DNA of 64,000 nucleotides from Neorhizobium lilium (GCF_004053875.1 NZ_SBIP01000005.1:62001-126000), one strand, 5' to 3'. Numbered from the stretch's first letter, positions 10,213-19,533 are shown. Notes: generated by a model from the sequence alone, not told the origin. A program made the numbers and translations.

Positions 10213-10252
10213 TTGACTATACAAATAGACAGAGCTTTCGGGAGAGAGTCAA
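10213..10252 (-). promoter_or_regulatory. Promoter and HutC-like operator of the hut-linked transporter operon
   Basis: Read on the minus strand: TTGACT (10252-10247), a 17-bp spacer, then TCTATT (10229-10224) as candidate -35 and -10. Directly below the -10 lies a near-palindrome which on the plus strand reads TTGACTATACAA (10213-10224), 10 of 12 matches to a TTGTATATACAA-type HutC site. The placement would block transcription start. Motif-based inference. Confidence 0.5.
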
Positions 10253-10316
10253 CGCAGTTTTGCGCTGCAACCAAGGAGGTGGATTTTTGAAACATCAGTC
10301 TCATGAAGCGACAAAG

Positions 10317-11030
10317 TCAAGGCAGCGACAGAGCGTCTTTCAATCCTGAGCCTTGCTTGAGCTGCAGATCCAGATCCGCTTCGATGTGATCGATGTGGTG
10401 GATCATCAGCGCCGCGGCGCGCTCGCCGTCCTTGTTTTCCAGCGCGTCTAGAATGGCCGAATGTTCCGAATGCCCGCAGCTGGAGATGCCGGAGCGACCA
10501 TAGAGGGCGATGACGAGCGAGGACCGGGCGACAAGCTCCTCCATGAACTTCTGCAGGATCGCATTGCCTGAGACCGAGGCAAGCATAAGGTGGAAATCGC
10601 CCGATGCCTTAATTTCCGCGCGTCGCGCCGCAGGGCCGCGCTCGCTCATATGGCGAGCTTCCTCGTCGAGCTGGCGGCGAAAACCTTCGATCTCAGCGGG
10701 CGTCATGCGGTCCAGCGCTTCGGCTACTACGCCTGGCTCGATCAACCGGCGCGACGCGAAAACCTGCCGTGCCTCGTCCGGTGAAGGATGGGATACGAAA
10801 GCTCCGCGATTGCGCTCTGTCTTTACCAATCCCTCGAATGCCAGCATTTGCAACGCCGCCCGCGCCACTGTCCGGCTGACGTCGAACAAGGCGCCGACCT
10901 CCGCTTCGGAAAGCTTTGTGCCGGGCGCCAGCCGGCGGTCGATGATCGCATTGCGGATCGCCTCCCGGATTGCACCCGACCGGTCCTCAGGCGCCGCTTC
11001 CGGTAGAATGATTTTCTCGCTGATGTTCAT
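10317..11030 (-). CDS. GntR/FadR-subfamily regulator next to racemase-linked transporter
   Basis: Transcription factor of 237 residues: N-terminal winged helix (residues about 17-78, SRTVARAALQMLAFEGLV) and an all-helical FCD ligand domain (ASGDFHLMLASVSGNAIL, then SCGHSEHSAILDALENKDGERAA with likely metal-binding histidines). It diverges from the ABC transporter operon starting at 11267 across 236 bp, the usual arrangement for a local regulator. A weak imperfect repeat, ATTGCATACGAT (11107-11118), lies in that gap. Effector unknown. Confidence 0.85.
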   Translation of the reverse strand: MNISEKIILPEAAPEDRSGAIREAIRNAIIDRRLAPGTKLSEAEVGALFDVSRTVARAALQMLAFEGLVKTERNRGAFVSHPSPDEARQVFASRRLIEPGVVAEALDRMTPAEIEGFRRQLDEEARHMSERGPAARRAEIKASGDFHLMLASVSGNAILQKFMEELVARSSLVIALYGRSGISSCGHSEHSAILDALENKDGERAAALMIHHIDHIEADLDLQLKQGSGLKDALSLP

Positions 11031-11266
11031 GATGTCACCCTGTGGACTTCTTGTAGCCCGGCGCGGACCCAGCTGCCAAGCCAGATGTTTTCGATCCCCA
11101 TGTCAGATTGCATACGATTTAGACGTGGGTAGAACGCGATCGCATGAATTTTGCGCATCCAGCCAGTTGCCCGCTCAAGAGTGGAGCTGTTTCACTATAT
11201 GCGCCAACGGCTTAAGCAGAGTGGCACGGCGAATGCTTCCACATTAGAGACGCAAGGGGGCGCCGC

Positions 11267-12358
11267 ATGAGCAAAGCTGCCGAAATCGATATTGTTTCAG
11301 TTTCCAAAGTGTATGGCGCAACGACCGCCGTGCATGCCATCAGCCTGAAGATCCCGGCCGGCACCTATTGCTGTCTTCTCGGGCCGTCCGGCTGCGGCAA
11401 GACATCGACGCTGCGAATGATCGCCGGGCACGAGTCGATCTCGTCGGGTGATGTGCGTCTCGGCAATGTGGTCGTCACGGATTTCCCTCCGGCCAAGCGC
11501 GGAACGGCGATGATGTTCCAATCCTATGCGCTGTTTCCGCATCTCGACCTCGTGGACAATGTCGCTTTCAGCCTCAAAATGAAGGGCGTGGAGAAGGACG
11601 AGCGGCGCGCCAAGGCCATGGACATGCTGAGGCTGATGCAGCTCGAAGCTTATGCGACGCGGCGTCCGGCACAGCTGTCCGGTGGCCAGCAGCAGCGCGT
11701 GGCGCTTGCCCGGGCGCTGATCACGGATCCGGACGCCCTGCTGCTCGACGAGCCGCTATCGGCGCTCGATCCTTTCCTCAAGGTGCGCATGCGGGCAGAA
11801 CTGAAGAAGCTTCAGACGTCGCTCGGAATCACCTTCGTACACGTCACCCATAGCCAGGAAGAGGCCATGGCGCTGGCCGACCTGATCGTGGTGATGAACG
11901 ACGGGCGGATCGAGCAGGCGGCGCATCCGCGCATCGTTTTCGAGCAACCCGCAACGGCCTTCGTCGCGCGCTTCATGGGAGACCATAACGTCATCTCCGG
12001 CCGGGTCACCCAGAGCAGCGAGGGAAAGCTGATGATCTCCGTGCCGGCCGGCGCAGACTTCCTGGCGATGGACAAGGGCGCGGCCGGCCTTGCCGAAACG
12101 GCCGACATTGCCGTGCGCACCGACCATGTCCGCATCGGTCAACCTTCGGAGAAGGGGTTGGGCTTCACCGGCTCGGTCACCAATGTGGAATATCGCGGAT
12201 CGTCGGTGAAGCTCAGCGTCATCGGCGCCGGGATCGAGGACTTCACCGCTATCCTGACCGACAAGCAGTTTTTCGTCACTCCGGTGAAAGTCGGAGAAGC
12301 GATCCCCCTTTGCTGGGATATCGAGGATGCCGTCGTCCTCGGACGTCTCAAGCACTGA
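11267..12358 (+). CDS. PotA-like ABC transporter ATPase (racemase-linked cluster)
   Basis: ATPase of the polyamine/opine/organic-compound importer class, 363 residues. The nucleotide-binding domain carries Walker A GPSGCGKTST, signature LSGGQQQRVALARAL, Walker B LLLDEPLSALD and the switch histidine in VTHSQEEAMAL. A C-terminal TOBE-type regulatory region occupies roughly residues 240-360. First gene of the rightward operon; the binding-protein gene follows after 40 bp. Substrate unknown. Confidence 0.9.
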   Translation: MSKAAEIDIVSVSKVYGATTAVHAISLKIPAGTYCCLLGPSGCGKTSTLRMIAGHESISSGDVRLGNVVVTDFPPAKRGTAMMFQSYALFPHLDLVDNVAFSLKMKGVEKDERRAKAMDMLRLMQLEAYATRRPAQLSGGQQQRVALARALITDPDALLLDEPLSALDPFLKVRMRAELKKLQTSLGITFVHVTHSQEEAMALADLIVVMNDGRIEQAAHPRIVFEQPATAFVARFMGDHNVISGRVTQSSEGKLMISVPAGADFLAMDKGAAGLAETADIAVRTDHVRIGQPSEKGLGFTGSVTNVEYRGSSVKLSVIGAGIEDFTAILTDKQFFVTPVKVGEAIPLCWDIEDAVVLGRLKH

Positions 12359-12398
12359 AATCACACATCAAAAAAAATCCAATAGAGGAGAACAGGCA

Positions 12399-13688
12399 AT
12401 GACCGACAACCAGAAGACCAAGAAGGGCGTATCCCGCCGCACGTTCCTGAAGACCGCATCCACCGCGGCTGGCCTTGCCGCAGGTTCCGGCGTGATCACT
12501 GGGTTTCCAACCATCTGGGCGCAGACGCCGATCACGCTTCGGCAGTTCGGCACCGGCGTTTCCAACATCAACGCCGTTGCCGAGCAGTGCAAGAAGGACC
12601 TCGGCATCACGCTGGAGATGACGGCGACCGATTCAGATGCCGCCGCCCAGCGCGCCGTGACCCAGCCCAATTCCTACGACATCGCCGATATCGAATACTG
12701 GATCCTCAAGAAGGTCTATCCGGCCGGCGTTATCCAGCCGATGGATGTGAAGAAGCTCAAGCATTACGATCAGGTCGTGCCGCTGTTCAAGACGGGCAAG
12801 CTGAAGCCCGATAGCGTCATCGCCCAGGGCACCGCGCCGCACACGGTCGGCTTTGTCGAAAAGCCCGGCACGAAGACCTTCGCCAAGGGCGAGACCCAGT
12901 GGTTCACCATGATGCCGACCATCTACAATGCCGATACGCTTGGCATCCGGCCGGATCTCGTCGGGCGCGACATCACGTCCTGGGCCGATATCATGGACCC
13001 GAAGTTCAAGGGCAAGACCTCCATCCTCAACATCCCGTCGATCGGCATCATGGATGCGGCGATGATCATGGAGGCCATGGGCCAGATCAAGTATGCCGAC
13101 AAGGGCAACATGACCAAGGCGGAGATCGACAAGACGATCGACTTCCTTATCAAGGCCAAGCAGGCCGGCCAGTTCCGCGCCTTCTGGAAGTCCTTCGATG
13201 AAAGCGTGAACCTCATGGCATCGGGCGAAGTGATCATCCAGTCCATGTGGTCGCCGGCCGTGGCAGCCGTTCGCTCCAAGGGCGTGGCCTGCAAATACCA
13301 GCCGCTGAAGGAAGGCTATCGCGCCTGGGGCGGCGGTCTCGGCCTCGCGTCCCACCTCAAGGGCGCGCAGCTCGATGCGGCCTATGAGTACATCAACTGG
13401 TACACCTCCGGCTGGGTCGGCGCCTATCTCAATCGTCAGGGCTACTACTCGGCGTGCATGGACACAGCCAAGAACTTCATGACGGCGGACGAGTGGGGTT
13501 ACTGGATTGAAGGCAAGGCGGCGCAGGGCGATGTCCTGTCGCCCGAAGGCAAGGTCATGGAAAAGGCCGGTGCGGTGCGCGATGGCGGTGCTTTCGAGGA
13601 CCGCATGGGCAAGGTCGCCTGCTGGAACTCGGTGATGGACGAGGACCGCTACATGGTTCGCCGCTGGAACGAGTTCATCGCAGCGTAA
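12399..13688 (+). CDS. PotD-like extracellular binding protein with Tat signal
   Basis: Periplasmic substrate-binding protein of 429 residues. The start at 12399 was chosen because GAGGAG lies about 8 bp upstream. It has a twin-arginine export motif, SRRTFLK, followed by a hydrophobic stretch ending near GFPTIWAQ, so it is exported folded. The mature part shows the family-1/PotD layout (TLRQFGTGVSNINAVAEQC, MMPTIYNADTLGI, SWADIMDPKFKGK). It lies between the ATPase and permease genes; a RIME-like repeat follows the stop. The ligand may be an amino acid, hydantoin or polyamine-like compound. Confidence 0.88.
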   Translation: MTDNQKTKKGVSRRTFLKTASTAAGLAAGSGVITGFPTIWAQTPITLRQFGTGVSNINAVAEQCKKDLGITLEMTATDSDAAAQRAVTQPNSYDIADIEYWILKKVYPAGVIQPMDVKKLKHYDQVVPLFKTGKLKPDSVIAQGTAPHTVGFVEKPGTKTFAKGETQWFTMMPTIYNADTLGIRPDLVGRDITSWADIMDPKFKGKTSILNIPSIGIMDAAMIMEAMGQIKYADKGNMTKAEIDKTIDFLIKAKQAGQFRAFWKSFDESVNLMASGEVIIQSMWSPAVAAVRSKGVACKYQPLKEGYRAWGGGLGLASHLKGAQLDAAYEYINWYTSGWVGAYLNRQGYYSACMDTAKNFMTADEWGYWIEGKAAQGDVLSPEGKVMEKAGAVRDGGAFEDRMGKVACWNSVMDEDRYMVRRWNEFIAA

Positions 13689-13742
13689 TAGGTGGGACTT
13701 TTCCTCGCTCAGGCTAGGGGAAGGCGGAGGTACTGAATTACC

Positions 13743-13860
13743 CCCTCATTCCTGTGCTCGTCACAGGAATCCAGCCAGCCCAAGTCCTTGGGCTGGTAAG
13801 ACTCTTTCGCGTCGCAGACGCGACGCTGCTGGATCCCTGTGACGAGCACAGGGATGAGGG
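13743..13860. repeat. RIME-like palindromic repeat, copy 1
   Basis: A 118-bp element between the binding-protein and permease genes. Its outer arms (33 bp each, 31 matching as an inverted repeat) are themselves small hairpins, TTCCTGTG-CTCGT-CACAGGAA. Inside lie two further palindromes, AGCCCAAG-TC-CTTGGGCT and one around CGCGTCGCAGACGCG. Related copies occur at 25521-25656 and 59461-59577. It resembles the RIME family known in rhizobia. Confidence 0.85.
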
Positions 13861-13903
13861 TGGAGAGGATGCAACCCTTCCGCCAGATCAGATGGAGATG
13901 TGA

Positions 13904-14815
13904 ATGGCGACCATCGTAGAAACGGAAACAGAGCAGCCCGAACGCGTCCGTAGCAATGGCTTCCGACTTTCGCCGGCTGCGATCTCCTATCTGCAGGCGA
14001 CGCCGCTGACGCTGATCCTCGGCGGCTTCCTGCTCGTGCCGATCCTGATGATCCTTGTCGTCAGCTTCTGGGACTATGACTTCGCCCAGATGTATCCCGA
14101 TTTTCTGACCATGAACTACACGGAGACCCTTGGCTCCTGGGTGACATGGAAGATCTATTTCAACACGCTGAAGTTTGCGCTCCTGGTCTGGCTGCTCACC
14201 TTGGCCATCGGCTTCTGGGTCGCCTATTTCCTTGCCTTCCACATCCGCACGACCGCAATGCAGATGGTGCTGTTTCTCATCTGCACGGTGCCGTTCCTGA
14301 CCTCCAACATTATCCGCATGATTTCCTGGATTCCGGTGCTGGGGCGAAACGGGCTGGTCAACTCCATGCTCATCAATACGCATGTCGTATCGGAGCCTGT
14401 CGAGTGGCTGCTCTATTCTGATTTCGCCGTAGTTCTCGCCATGGTGCATCTCTACACGCTGTTCATGGTGACGCCGATCTTCAACACACTGATGCGCATC
14501 GACAAGAGCCTAGTGGAAGCGGCCCGCGATGCCGGCGCATCAAGCTGGCAGACGCTCACCAATGTGATCATCCCACTTGCCAAACCTGGCATGGCGATCG
14601 GCACGATTTTCGTGGTGACGCTGGTGATGGCGGACTTCTCGACCGTTCAGGTGATGTCCGGCGGGCAGAGCGCCTCTGTTGCGTTGATGATGAAGAACCA
14701 GATGTCACTGCTGCAATACCCGGCGGCAGCGGCCAATGCGATGGTTCTGCTCGTTCTCGTCCTTCTGATGGTCGCGGGCATTCTGCGCATCGTCGATATC
14801 CGAAAGGAGCTTTGA
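13904..14815 (+). CDS. PotB-like ABC transporter permease
   Basis: Inner-membrane subunit of 303 residues with about six hydrophobic helices after a polar N-terminus of about 30 residues. The coupling loop reads LVEAARDAGASSWQTLTNVIIPLAKPG, close to polyamine-type permeases. Its stop lies 4 bp before the partner permease start. Upstream of it is the RIME-like repeat, so a fresh ribosome site (GATGGAGATGTGA region) must start translation. Confidence 0.9.
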   Translation: MATIVETETEQPERVRSNGFRLSPAAISYLQATPLTLILGGFLLVPILMILVVSFWDYDFAQMYPDFLTMNYTETLGSWVTWKIYFNTLKFALLVWLLTLAIGFWVAYFLAFHIRTTAMQMVLFLICTVPFLTSNIIRMISWIPVLGRNGLVNSMLINTHVVSEPVEWLLYSDFAVVLAMVHLYTLFMVTPIFNTLMRIDKSLVEAARDAGASSWQTLTNVIIPLAKPGMAIGTIFVVTLVMADFSTVQVMSGGQSASVALMMKNQMSLLQYPAAAANAMVLLVLVLLMVAGILRIVDIRKEL

Positions 14816-14819
14816 GCCG

Positions 14820-15638
14820 ATGTTTTCCGACAAGCGGTCCCGCGAATTCTATATCCTGGCGATATTCTTCGCCGTCTTCGTCCTGTTCCTGTATGGGCCG
14901 CTGTCGGCGATCCTGATCCTTTCTTTCCAGGGACCGAATGGCGGGCTGACCTTCCCGCTCAACGGGGTGTCTCTGCACTGGTTCGCCAACCTATTCGAGA
15001 CCCAGGCAGTGGGCGATTTCGGCGGCTCGTTCCGGCGCTCGGCCGTGCTCGGCCTGATGGTGATGGTCGTCACTGTCGTTGCTTCACTGCTTGCCGGCCT
15101 TGCCTTCCGCCGTCGCTTCATCGGCTCCACGGCGCTGTTCTATCTGGCGGTCGCGAGCCTGGTCGTCCCCTCGATCATCGTCTCGCTCGGCATCGGCGTG
15201 CTTTTCCAGCAGATCGGCTTGCAGCCGGCCTGGTATAGTTCGGCCTTCGGTGCGCACCTTACCTGGACGCTACCATTCGGCGTGCTGATCATGTTTGCGG
15301 TCTTCAACCGCTTCTCTCCCGCTTACGAGGAAGCCGCGCGCGATCTCGGTGCGTCGTCGTGGCAGACGTTTCGCCATGTCGTGCTGCCGATGATCGCGCC
15401 GAGCCTCATCGGTGTCGGCCTGTTCGGCTTCACGCTGTCCTATGACGAATTCGCCCGCACGCTGATGACCTCCGGCACCTACAATACCTTGCCGCTCGAA
15501 ATCTATGGCATGACCACCAATGTCACGACGCCGGTGCTTTATGCGCTGGGCACGGTGACCACGGTGTTTTCCTTCCTGGTCATCGCAGGCACACTCGCCC
15601 TGATCGTTCGGCTCAACCGCCGCCGCCTGCAGGCTTGA
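14820..15638 (+). CDS. PotC-like ABC transporter permease
   Basis: Second membrane subunit, 272 residues, about six helices. The coupling loop YEEAARDLGASSWQTFRHVVLPMIAPS is well preserved, and LSYDEFARTLMTSG is typical of PotC-type permeases. It begins 5 bp after the partner permease and ends 5 bp before the racemase gene, so all are expected on one transcript. Confidence 0.9.
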   Translation: MFSDKRSREFYILAIFFAVFVLFLYGPLSAILILSFQGPNGGLTFPLNGVSLHWFANLFETQAVGDFGGSFRRSAVLGLMVMVVTVVASLLAGLAFRRRFIGSTALFYLAVASLVVPSIIVSLGIGVLFQQIGLQPAWYSSAFGAHLTWTLPFGVLIMFAVFNRFSPAYEEAARDLGASSWQTFRHVVLPMIAPSLIGVGLFGFTLSYDEFARTLMTSGTYNTLPLEIYGMTTNVTTPVLYALGTVTTVFSFLVIAGTLALIVRLNRRRLQA

Positions 15639-15642
15639 ACCC

Positions 15643-16389
15643 ATGCGCATTCTCGTCGTCAATCCCAATACGACCGCCAGCATGACCTCGACCATTGCCG
15701 ATGCTGCGTGCCGCGTCGCCGGTCATCAGACCGAGATCATCCCCGTTACGTCTTCCATGGGGCCGGTGTCGATCGAAGGCTATTATGACGAAGCCTTCGC
15801 CGTTCCTGGTCTGCTTGTCGAAATTGCCAAGGGCGAGAAAGCAGGTGCGGATGCCGCCATCATCGCCTGTTTCGACGATACGGGGCTGGATGCGGCACGG
15901 GCGCTGGCCGACATCCCCGTGATCGGCATTTGCGAGGCGGCAGTGTCCGCCGCTGCCTTCATTGCCCAGCGCTTCACGATCGTCACCACGATGGAGCGGT
16001 CACGGCTGCCGCTGGAACATCTCGTTCACCGCTACGGCATGGGAGCCCGATGCAAAGTGCGTGCTGCGGATATTCCGGTTCTGTCGCTGGAAGATCCTGC
16101 CTCGAATGCGCGCGAACGTCTCCGCCGGGAGATCGAGAAGGCGCTGAGGCAAGACCGTGCGGAGGCGATCGTGCTCGGCTGCGCCGGCATGGCAGATCTA
16201 ACTGCGGAATTGCGGGCGGAATTCGGCGTGCCCGTGGTGGACGGCGTCGCGGCTGCCGTGAAGCAGGCCGAGGGGCTTTTTGCCATGGGGCTTTCCACCG
16301 CCAAGAACGGCGCCTACGCATCGCCCGTTACCAAACCCTATCGAGGGCTGCTGGAGGGCTTTGCCCCGGAAAATCTGGCGCGCGCATGA
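15643..16389 (+). CDS. Asp/Glu/hydantoin racemase family protein
   Basis: Cofactor-independent racemase fold, 248 residues. Two cysteines placed for the two-base mechanism are Cys76 (IIACFDDTGLDAARAL) and Cys180 (IVLGCAGMADL). The opening MRILVVNPNTTASMT is typical of hydantoin racemases (HyuE). It lies inside a transporter operon and overlaps the downstream GNAT gene by 4 bp. Likely role: interconverting enantiomers of the imported compound. No hydantoinase or carbamoylase is seen nearby, so the substrate could instead be an amino acid or arylmalonate-like compound. Confidence 0.85.
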   Translation: MRILVVNPNTTASMTSTIADAACRVAGHQTEIIPVTSSMGPVSIEGYYDEAFAVPGLLVEIAKGEKAGADAAIIACFDDTGLDAARALADIPVIGICEAAVSAAAFIAQRFTIVTTMERSRLPLEHLVHRYGMGARCKVRAADIPVLSLEDPASNARERLRREIEKALRQDRAEAIVLGCAGMADLTAELRAEFGVPVVDGVAAAVKQAEGLFAMGLSTAKNGAYASPVTKPYRGLLEGFAPENLARA

Positions 16390-17222
16390 GTGGCGATGAC
16401 CTAATCCGTGCGTTGACGCTGCCGGAGGTGGAAATGCTGCTAGACTGGGCCCGTGTTGAAGGCTGGAACCCGGGGCTTCAGGATGCAAGCGCGTTTCATG
16501 CCGCCGATCCGGAAGGCTTTATCGGCTGTTTTGTCGATGGCGGTATGGCGGCAGGGATATCCGCCGTCCGCTACGATGCCGGCTTCGGGTTCATCGGACT
16601 CTACATCGCGCATCCGAACTTGCGCGGCAAGGGCTATGGCCGGAGGGTATGGGAAGCGGGCATGCAGCATCTGGCAGGCCGGACGATCGGTCTGGATGGC
16701 GTGCCGGAGCAGCAGGCCAATTATCGCAGCATGGGTTTCGAACCTGCCTACGCGACGCATCGCTGGAGCGGGTTTCTCGACGGCTTCGATCCGGTCGATG
16801 TGACAGACCTTCCCATGGACAGGCATTCTGAGGTCGTTACTTATGACGCTGCAATGTTTCCGGCAGAGCGGGACGCGTTTCTCAAACAATGGTTATCGCC
16901 GCCGCGCATCGGCAAGCTGCTTGTGCGAGACGGTAGGATCGAAGGGTACGCCGTTTGCCGGCAATGTCATGACGGCTGGAAGATCGGACCGCTGTTTGCC
17001 GATTGTGCAACCGATGCCGAACGCCTGCTTCAGGCCTGTGCGTCGCACGCGAAGGACGGGCCGCTGCAGATCGATGTGCCGGAGACACAGCGGGATTTTG
17101 CAACCTGCCTGCAGGAGCTCGGCTTTTCGCGGGGCTTCACGACGGCCCGGATGTATCGCGGGCCTCAGCCCGCAGTGCGCATGGACAAGGTCTTCGGCAT
17201 CACGACGTTGGAACTTGGGTAA
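16386..17222 (+). CDS. GNAT-family protein with two acetyltransferase-like halves
   Basis: The 278-residue protein starts at the ATG that overlaps the racemase stop (ATGA). The N-terminal half is a recognisable GNAT domain: the acetyl-CoA loop appears in IAHPNLRGKGYGRRVWEAGMQHL (residues about 73-95), then NYRSMGFEP. The C-terminal half resembles the second acetyltransferase domain found in such proteins (PPRIGKLLVRDGRIEGYAVCRQ, ELGFSRGFTTARMYRG). It ends 7 bp from the convergent rhaU end. It probably acylates the amine of the transported or racemised compound; acceptor unknown. Confidence 0.82.
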   Translation: MSGDDLIRALTLPEVEMLLDWARVEGWNPGLQDASAFHAADPEGFIGCFVDGGMAAGISAVRYDAGFGFIGLYIAHPNLRGKGYGRRVWEAGMQHLAGRTIGLDGVPEQQANYRSMGFEPAYATHRWSGFLDGFDPVDVTDLPMDRHSEVVTYDAAMFPAERDAFLKQWLSPPRIGKLLVRDGRIEGYAVCRQCHDGWKIGPLFADCATDAERLLQACASHAKDGPLQIDVPETQRDFATCLQELGFSRGFTTARMYRGPQPAVRMDKVFGITTLELG

Positions 17223-17228
17223 TCGAGG

Positions 17229-17549
17229 TCAGGGCAGGTGGAAGAGCGTGACGAGGTCGCTCTGGACGGGCGAGTCGTCAGGGTTGGTTTCCATGATGTC
17301 GGCCATATGCACCCACCACTTCTTTATGACGGGATGCTCCGGCAGGCTGGCCATGCCGTGGTCGGTCGGTCGCGTGAGGATGCCGAAGAGGATGTTGGTT
17401 TCGGGATCGAGGTAAATCGAATAGTCGCTGACGCCGGCCTCGCGCAGGAGGTCGACCAGCTCCGGCCATATCTCGTCATGTCGCATGCGGTATTCAGCTT
17501 CCATGCCCGGATGGAGCTTCATCCTGAAGGCGTGCTTTTCGGTCGTCAT
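17229..17549 (-). CDS. rhaU: L-rhamnose mutarotase
   Basis: Interconverts alpha and beta anomers of L-rhamnose, feeding the isomerase. At 106 residues it matches RhaM/RhaU. Typical stretches are [38 protein letters not shown] and [16 protein letters not shown]. The ATG at 17549 shares one base with the rhaQ stop (TGATG), giving translational coupling; a TTG one codon earlier is possible but less likely. Last gene of the leftward rha transport operon. In R. leguminosarum rhaK follows rhaU; here the next gene is unrelated and convergent. Confidence 0.92.
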   Translation of the reverse strand: MTTEKHAFRMKLHPGMEAEYRMRHDEIWPELVDLLREAGVSDYSIYLDPETNILFGILTRPTDHGMASLPEHPVIKKWWVHMADIMETNPDDSPVQSDLVTLFHLP

Positions 17550-18547
17550 CAACGCATCTCCCTGATACGGCGGCCAATGATCGGCACAGCGATGGTGATG
17601 ATCAGCAGCAGGCCGACGAAGATGGACATGACGATGCCCGGCACGTTGAGAAGGCCAAGGCCGAATGTGACGAGACCCATGACGAAAGCCGCAATCACCA
17701 CGCCGCCGATCGTGCCGGCCCCGCCGAGGATGGAGATGCCGCCGAGTACGACCATGGTGACCACTTCCAGCTCCCAGCCTTGCGCGATCGAAGGCCTCGT
17801 GGAGCCGAGGCGCGAGGTGAGGCAGACGGCCGCGACGCCGGACATAAGGCCGGTCAGCAGGAACAGGATGAACTTCACCCGCTCGACCGGAATACCGGAA
17901 AAGCGTGCCGCAAACTCGTTATTGCCGATCACGAAGATCTGGCGGCCGAAATTGGTGGCATGGAGAAGGATGGCAAAGACGATGGCAAGCGCTGCGAACA
18001 GCACGAACTCGAAGGAGAAGGCCCAGACGACATAGCCCTGGCCGAAGAAGGCGAAGCTTTCCGGGTACTTGCCATAAGCCTGGTCTCCAAGCACGATGTA
18101 GGAAATGCCGCGAAACAGGCTCATCGTGCCGATCGTCACGACGATCGAGGGAAGCTTCAGTCCGGAGACGAGCAGGCCATTCACCGCGCCGCAGGCAAGC
18201 CCGACGCCAAGGCCGATCGCCACCAGCCCCGCCGTGCCAATGCCCATCTGCGCTGCGCCTCCCATGGCGGTCGAGGCAAGCGCAATGATGGCCGCGACCG
18301 AGAGGTCGATTTCTCCAGCGATCACCAGCAGCGCCATGGCAAAGGCGATCATTGCCTTTTCGGTGAAGTTGAAGGTCGCGTCCGACAGGTTCCAGACGTC
18401 GAGGAAATAGGGAGAAGCCAGTGCATTGAAGACGAAGATCGCGACCGCGACCGCGAACAGCAGGACTTCCCAGCTTGCCAGAATGCGGGAGGCCTTGGTT
18501 CCCAGCCGGTCGGGAATGACGCGCTTGGTATTTGTAACGTCGCTCAT
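17549..18547 (-). CDS. rhaQ: Rhamnose ABC transporter permease RhaQ
   Basis: Inner-membrane permease of the carbohydrate CUT2 class, 332 residues starting [16 protein letters not shown] at the ATG at 18547. About ten hydrophobic segments; family motifs are [14 protein letters not shown] and [22 protein letters not shown]. The start overlaps the rhaP stop by 4 bp, and the end is coupled to rhaU. A longer upstream frame is ignored because it reads into rhaP. Confidence 0.9.
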   Translation of the reverse strand: MSDVTNTKRVIPDRLGTKASRILASWEVLLFAVAVAIFVFNALASPYFLDVWNLSDATFNFTEKAMIAFAMALLVIAGEIDLSVAAIIALASTAMGGAAQMGIGTAGLVAIGLGVGLACGAVNGLLVSGLKLPSIVVTIGTMSLFRGISYIVLGDQAYGKYPESFAFFGQGYVVWAFSFEFVLFAALAIVFAILLHATNFGRQIFVIGNNEFAARFSGIPVERVKFILFLLTGLMSGVAAVCLTSRLGSTRPSIAQGWELEVVTMVVLGGISILGGAGTIGGVVIAAFVMGLVTFGLGLLNVPGIVMSIFVGLLLIITIAVPIIGRRIREMR

Positions 18548-19533
18548 GCCTGCACCTCTACAGCTGCGCGGTTCCGCAGGATGATGCGCCCGACCCTGCG
18601 CTCGGCGCGGGCGTTGAAGACGACGGCCAGAATGATGACGATGCCGGAAATGGCCATCTGGGCGAAAGGCGAAATCCCGATCACCGGCAGCGCGTTCTTG
18701 ATGACACCAAGGAAGAGCGCGCCGAGAACCGCACCGGCGACCGAGCCGATGCCGCCTGCGATCGAAATGCCGCCGATCACGCAGGCGGCAACGGTATCGA
18801 GCTCGAAGCCGATGGCCACATCCACATAGGCGACGGCATAGCGGGACACCCAGAGGTAGCCGCAAAGCCCGGCAAGTGCCCCGGAGAGCACGAAGGCGAA
18901 GAAGAGGGTGCGCCCGACATCGATACCTGCATAGACGGCTGCCGTCGGATTGCCGCCGGAAGCATAGGTCGCGCGACCAAAGGGCAGGCGGTTCATCACG
19001 AACCAGCCGCCGATGACGATGGCGACGGCGATCCAGGACAGCATCGGCAGTCCGAGCAGCGGCATGCGCGGAATGTTGAGGAAGGTCGGCGTCATCTGGT
19101 GAGCATTGACCCAGGCACCGCCGGACAGCACGAAGGCCATGCCGCGGTAAATGGTAAGCGTTCCGAGCGTCACGACGATCGATGGGATCTGCAGTGCCCA
19201 GACGAGGTAGCCGTTGATTGCGCCGAGGAAGGCGCCGATGCCGATCGCCATCACCACGAGGAGCACAAGCGGCAGGCCGGGATAGGCAGCGTCGGTCATG
19301 GCGACGGCCATGCCCGTGAAGGCCAAGTTGGCGGCAACCGAAAGATCGATCGACTTCGTCAGGATGACCGTCATCTGGCCGAGCGCCAGGATGATCAGGA
19401 TCGAGGTGTCGTTGAAGATGTTGGCGAGGTTGCCAGGCGCGGCGAACCCTTGAGCCCGGGTGGCAAAGCCGGCAATCATGATGGCGATGATTACGACCAG
19501 CAGGATTTCACGATGCTTGAACAATTTCTTCAT
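18544..19533 (-). CDS. rhaP: Rhamnose ABC transporter permease RhaP
   Basis: Partner CUT2 permease, 329 residues. Motifs include LTKSIDLSVAANLAFTGM, IPSIVVTLGTLTIYRG and GGISIAGGIGSVAGAVLGALFLG. It begins 10 bp after the rhaT stop and overlaps rhaQ by 4 bp, consistent with a heterodimeric membrane channel made from one mRNA. Confidence 0.9.
   Translation of the reverse strand: MKKLFKHREILLVVIIAIMIAGFATRAQGFAAPGNLANIFNDTSILIILALGQMTVILTKSIDLSVAANLAFTGMAVAMTDAAYPGLPLVLLVVMAIGIGAFLGAINGYLVWALQIPSIVVTLGTLTIYRGMAFVLSGGAWVNAHQMTPTFLNIPRMPLLGLPMLSWIAVAIVIGGWFVMNRLPFGRATYASGGNPTAAVYAGIDVGRTLFFAFVLSGALAGLCGYLWVSRYAVAYVDVAIGFELDTVAACVIGGISIAGGIGSVAGAVLGALFLGVIKNALPVIGISPFAQMAISGIVIILAVVFNARAERRVGRIILRNRAAVEVQA

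Noticed and set aside
11107..11118. ATTGCATACGAT as operator for the FadR-type regulator at 10317
   Set aside because: Only 8 of 12 positions are symmetric and no second copy was found; too weak to call as a site.
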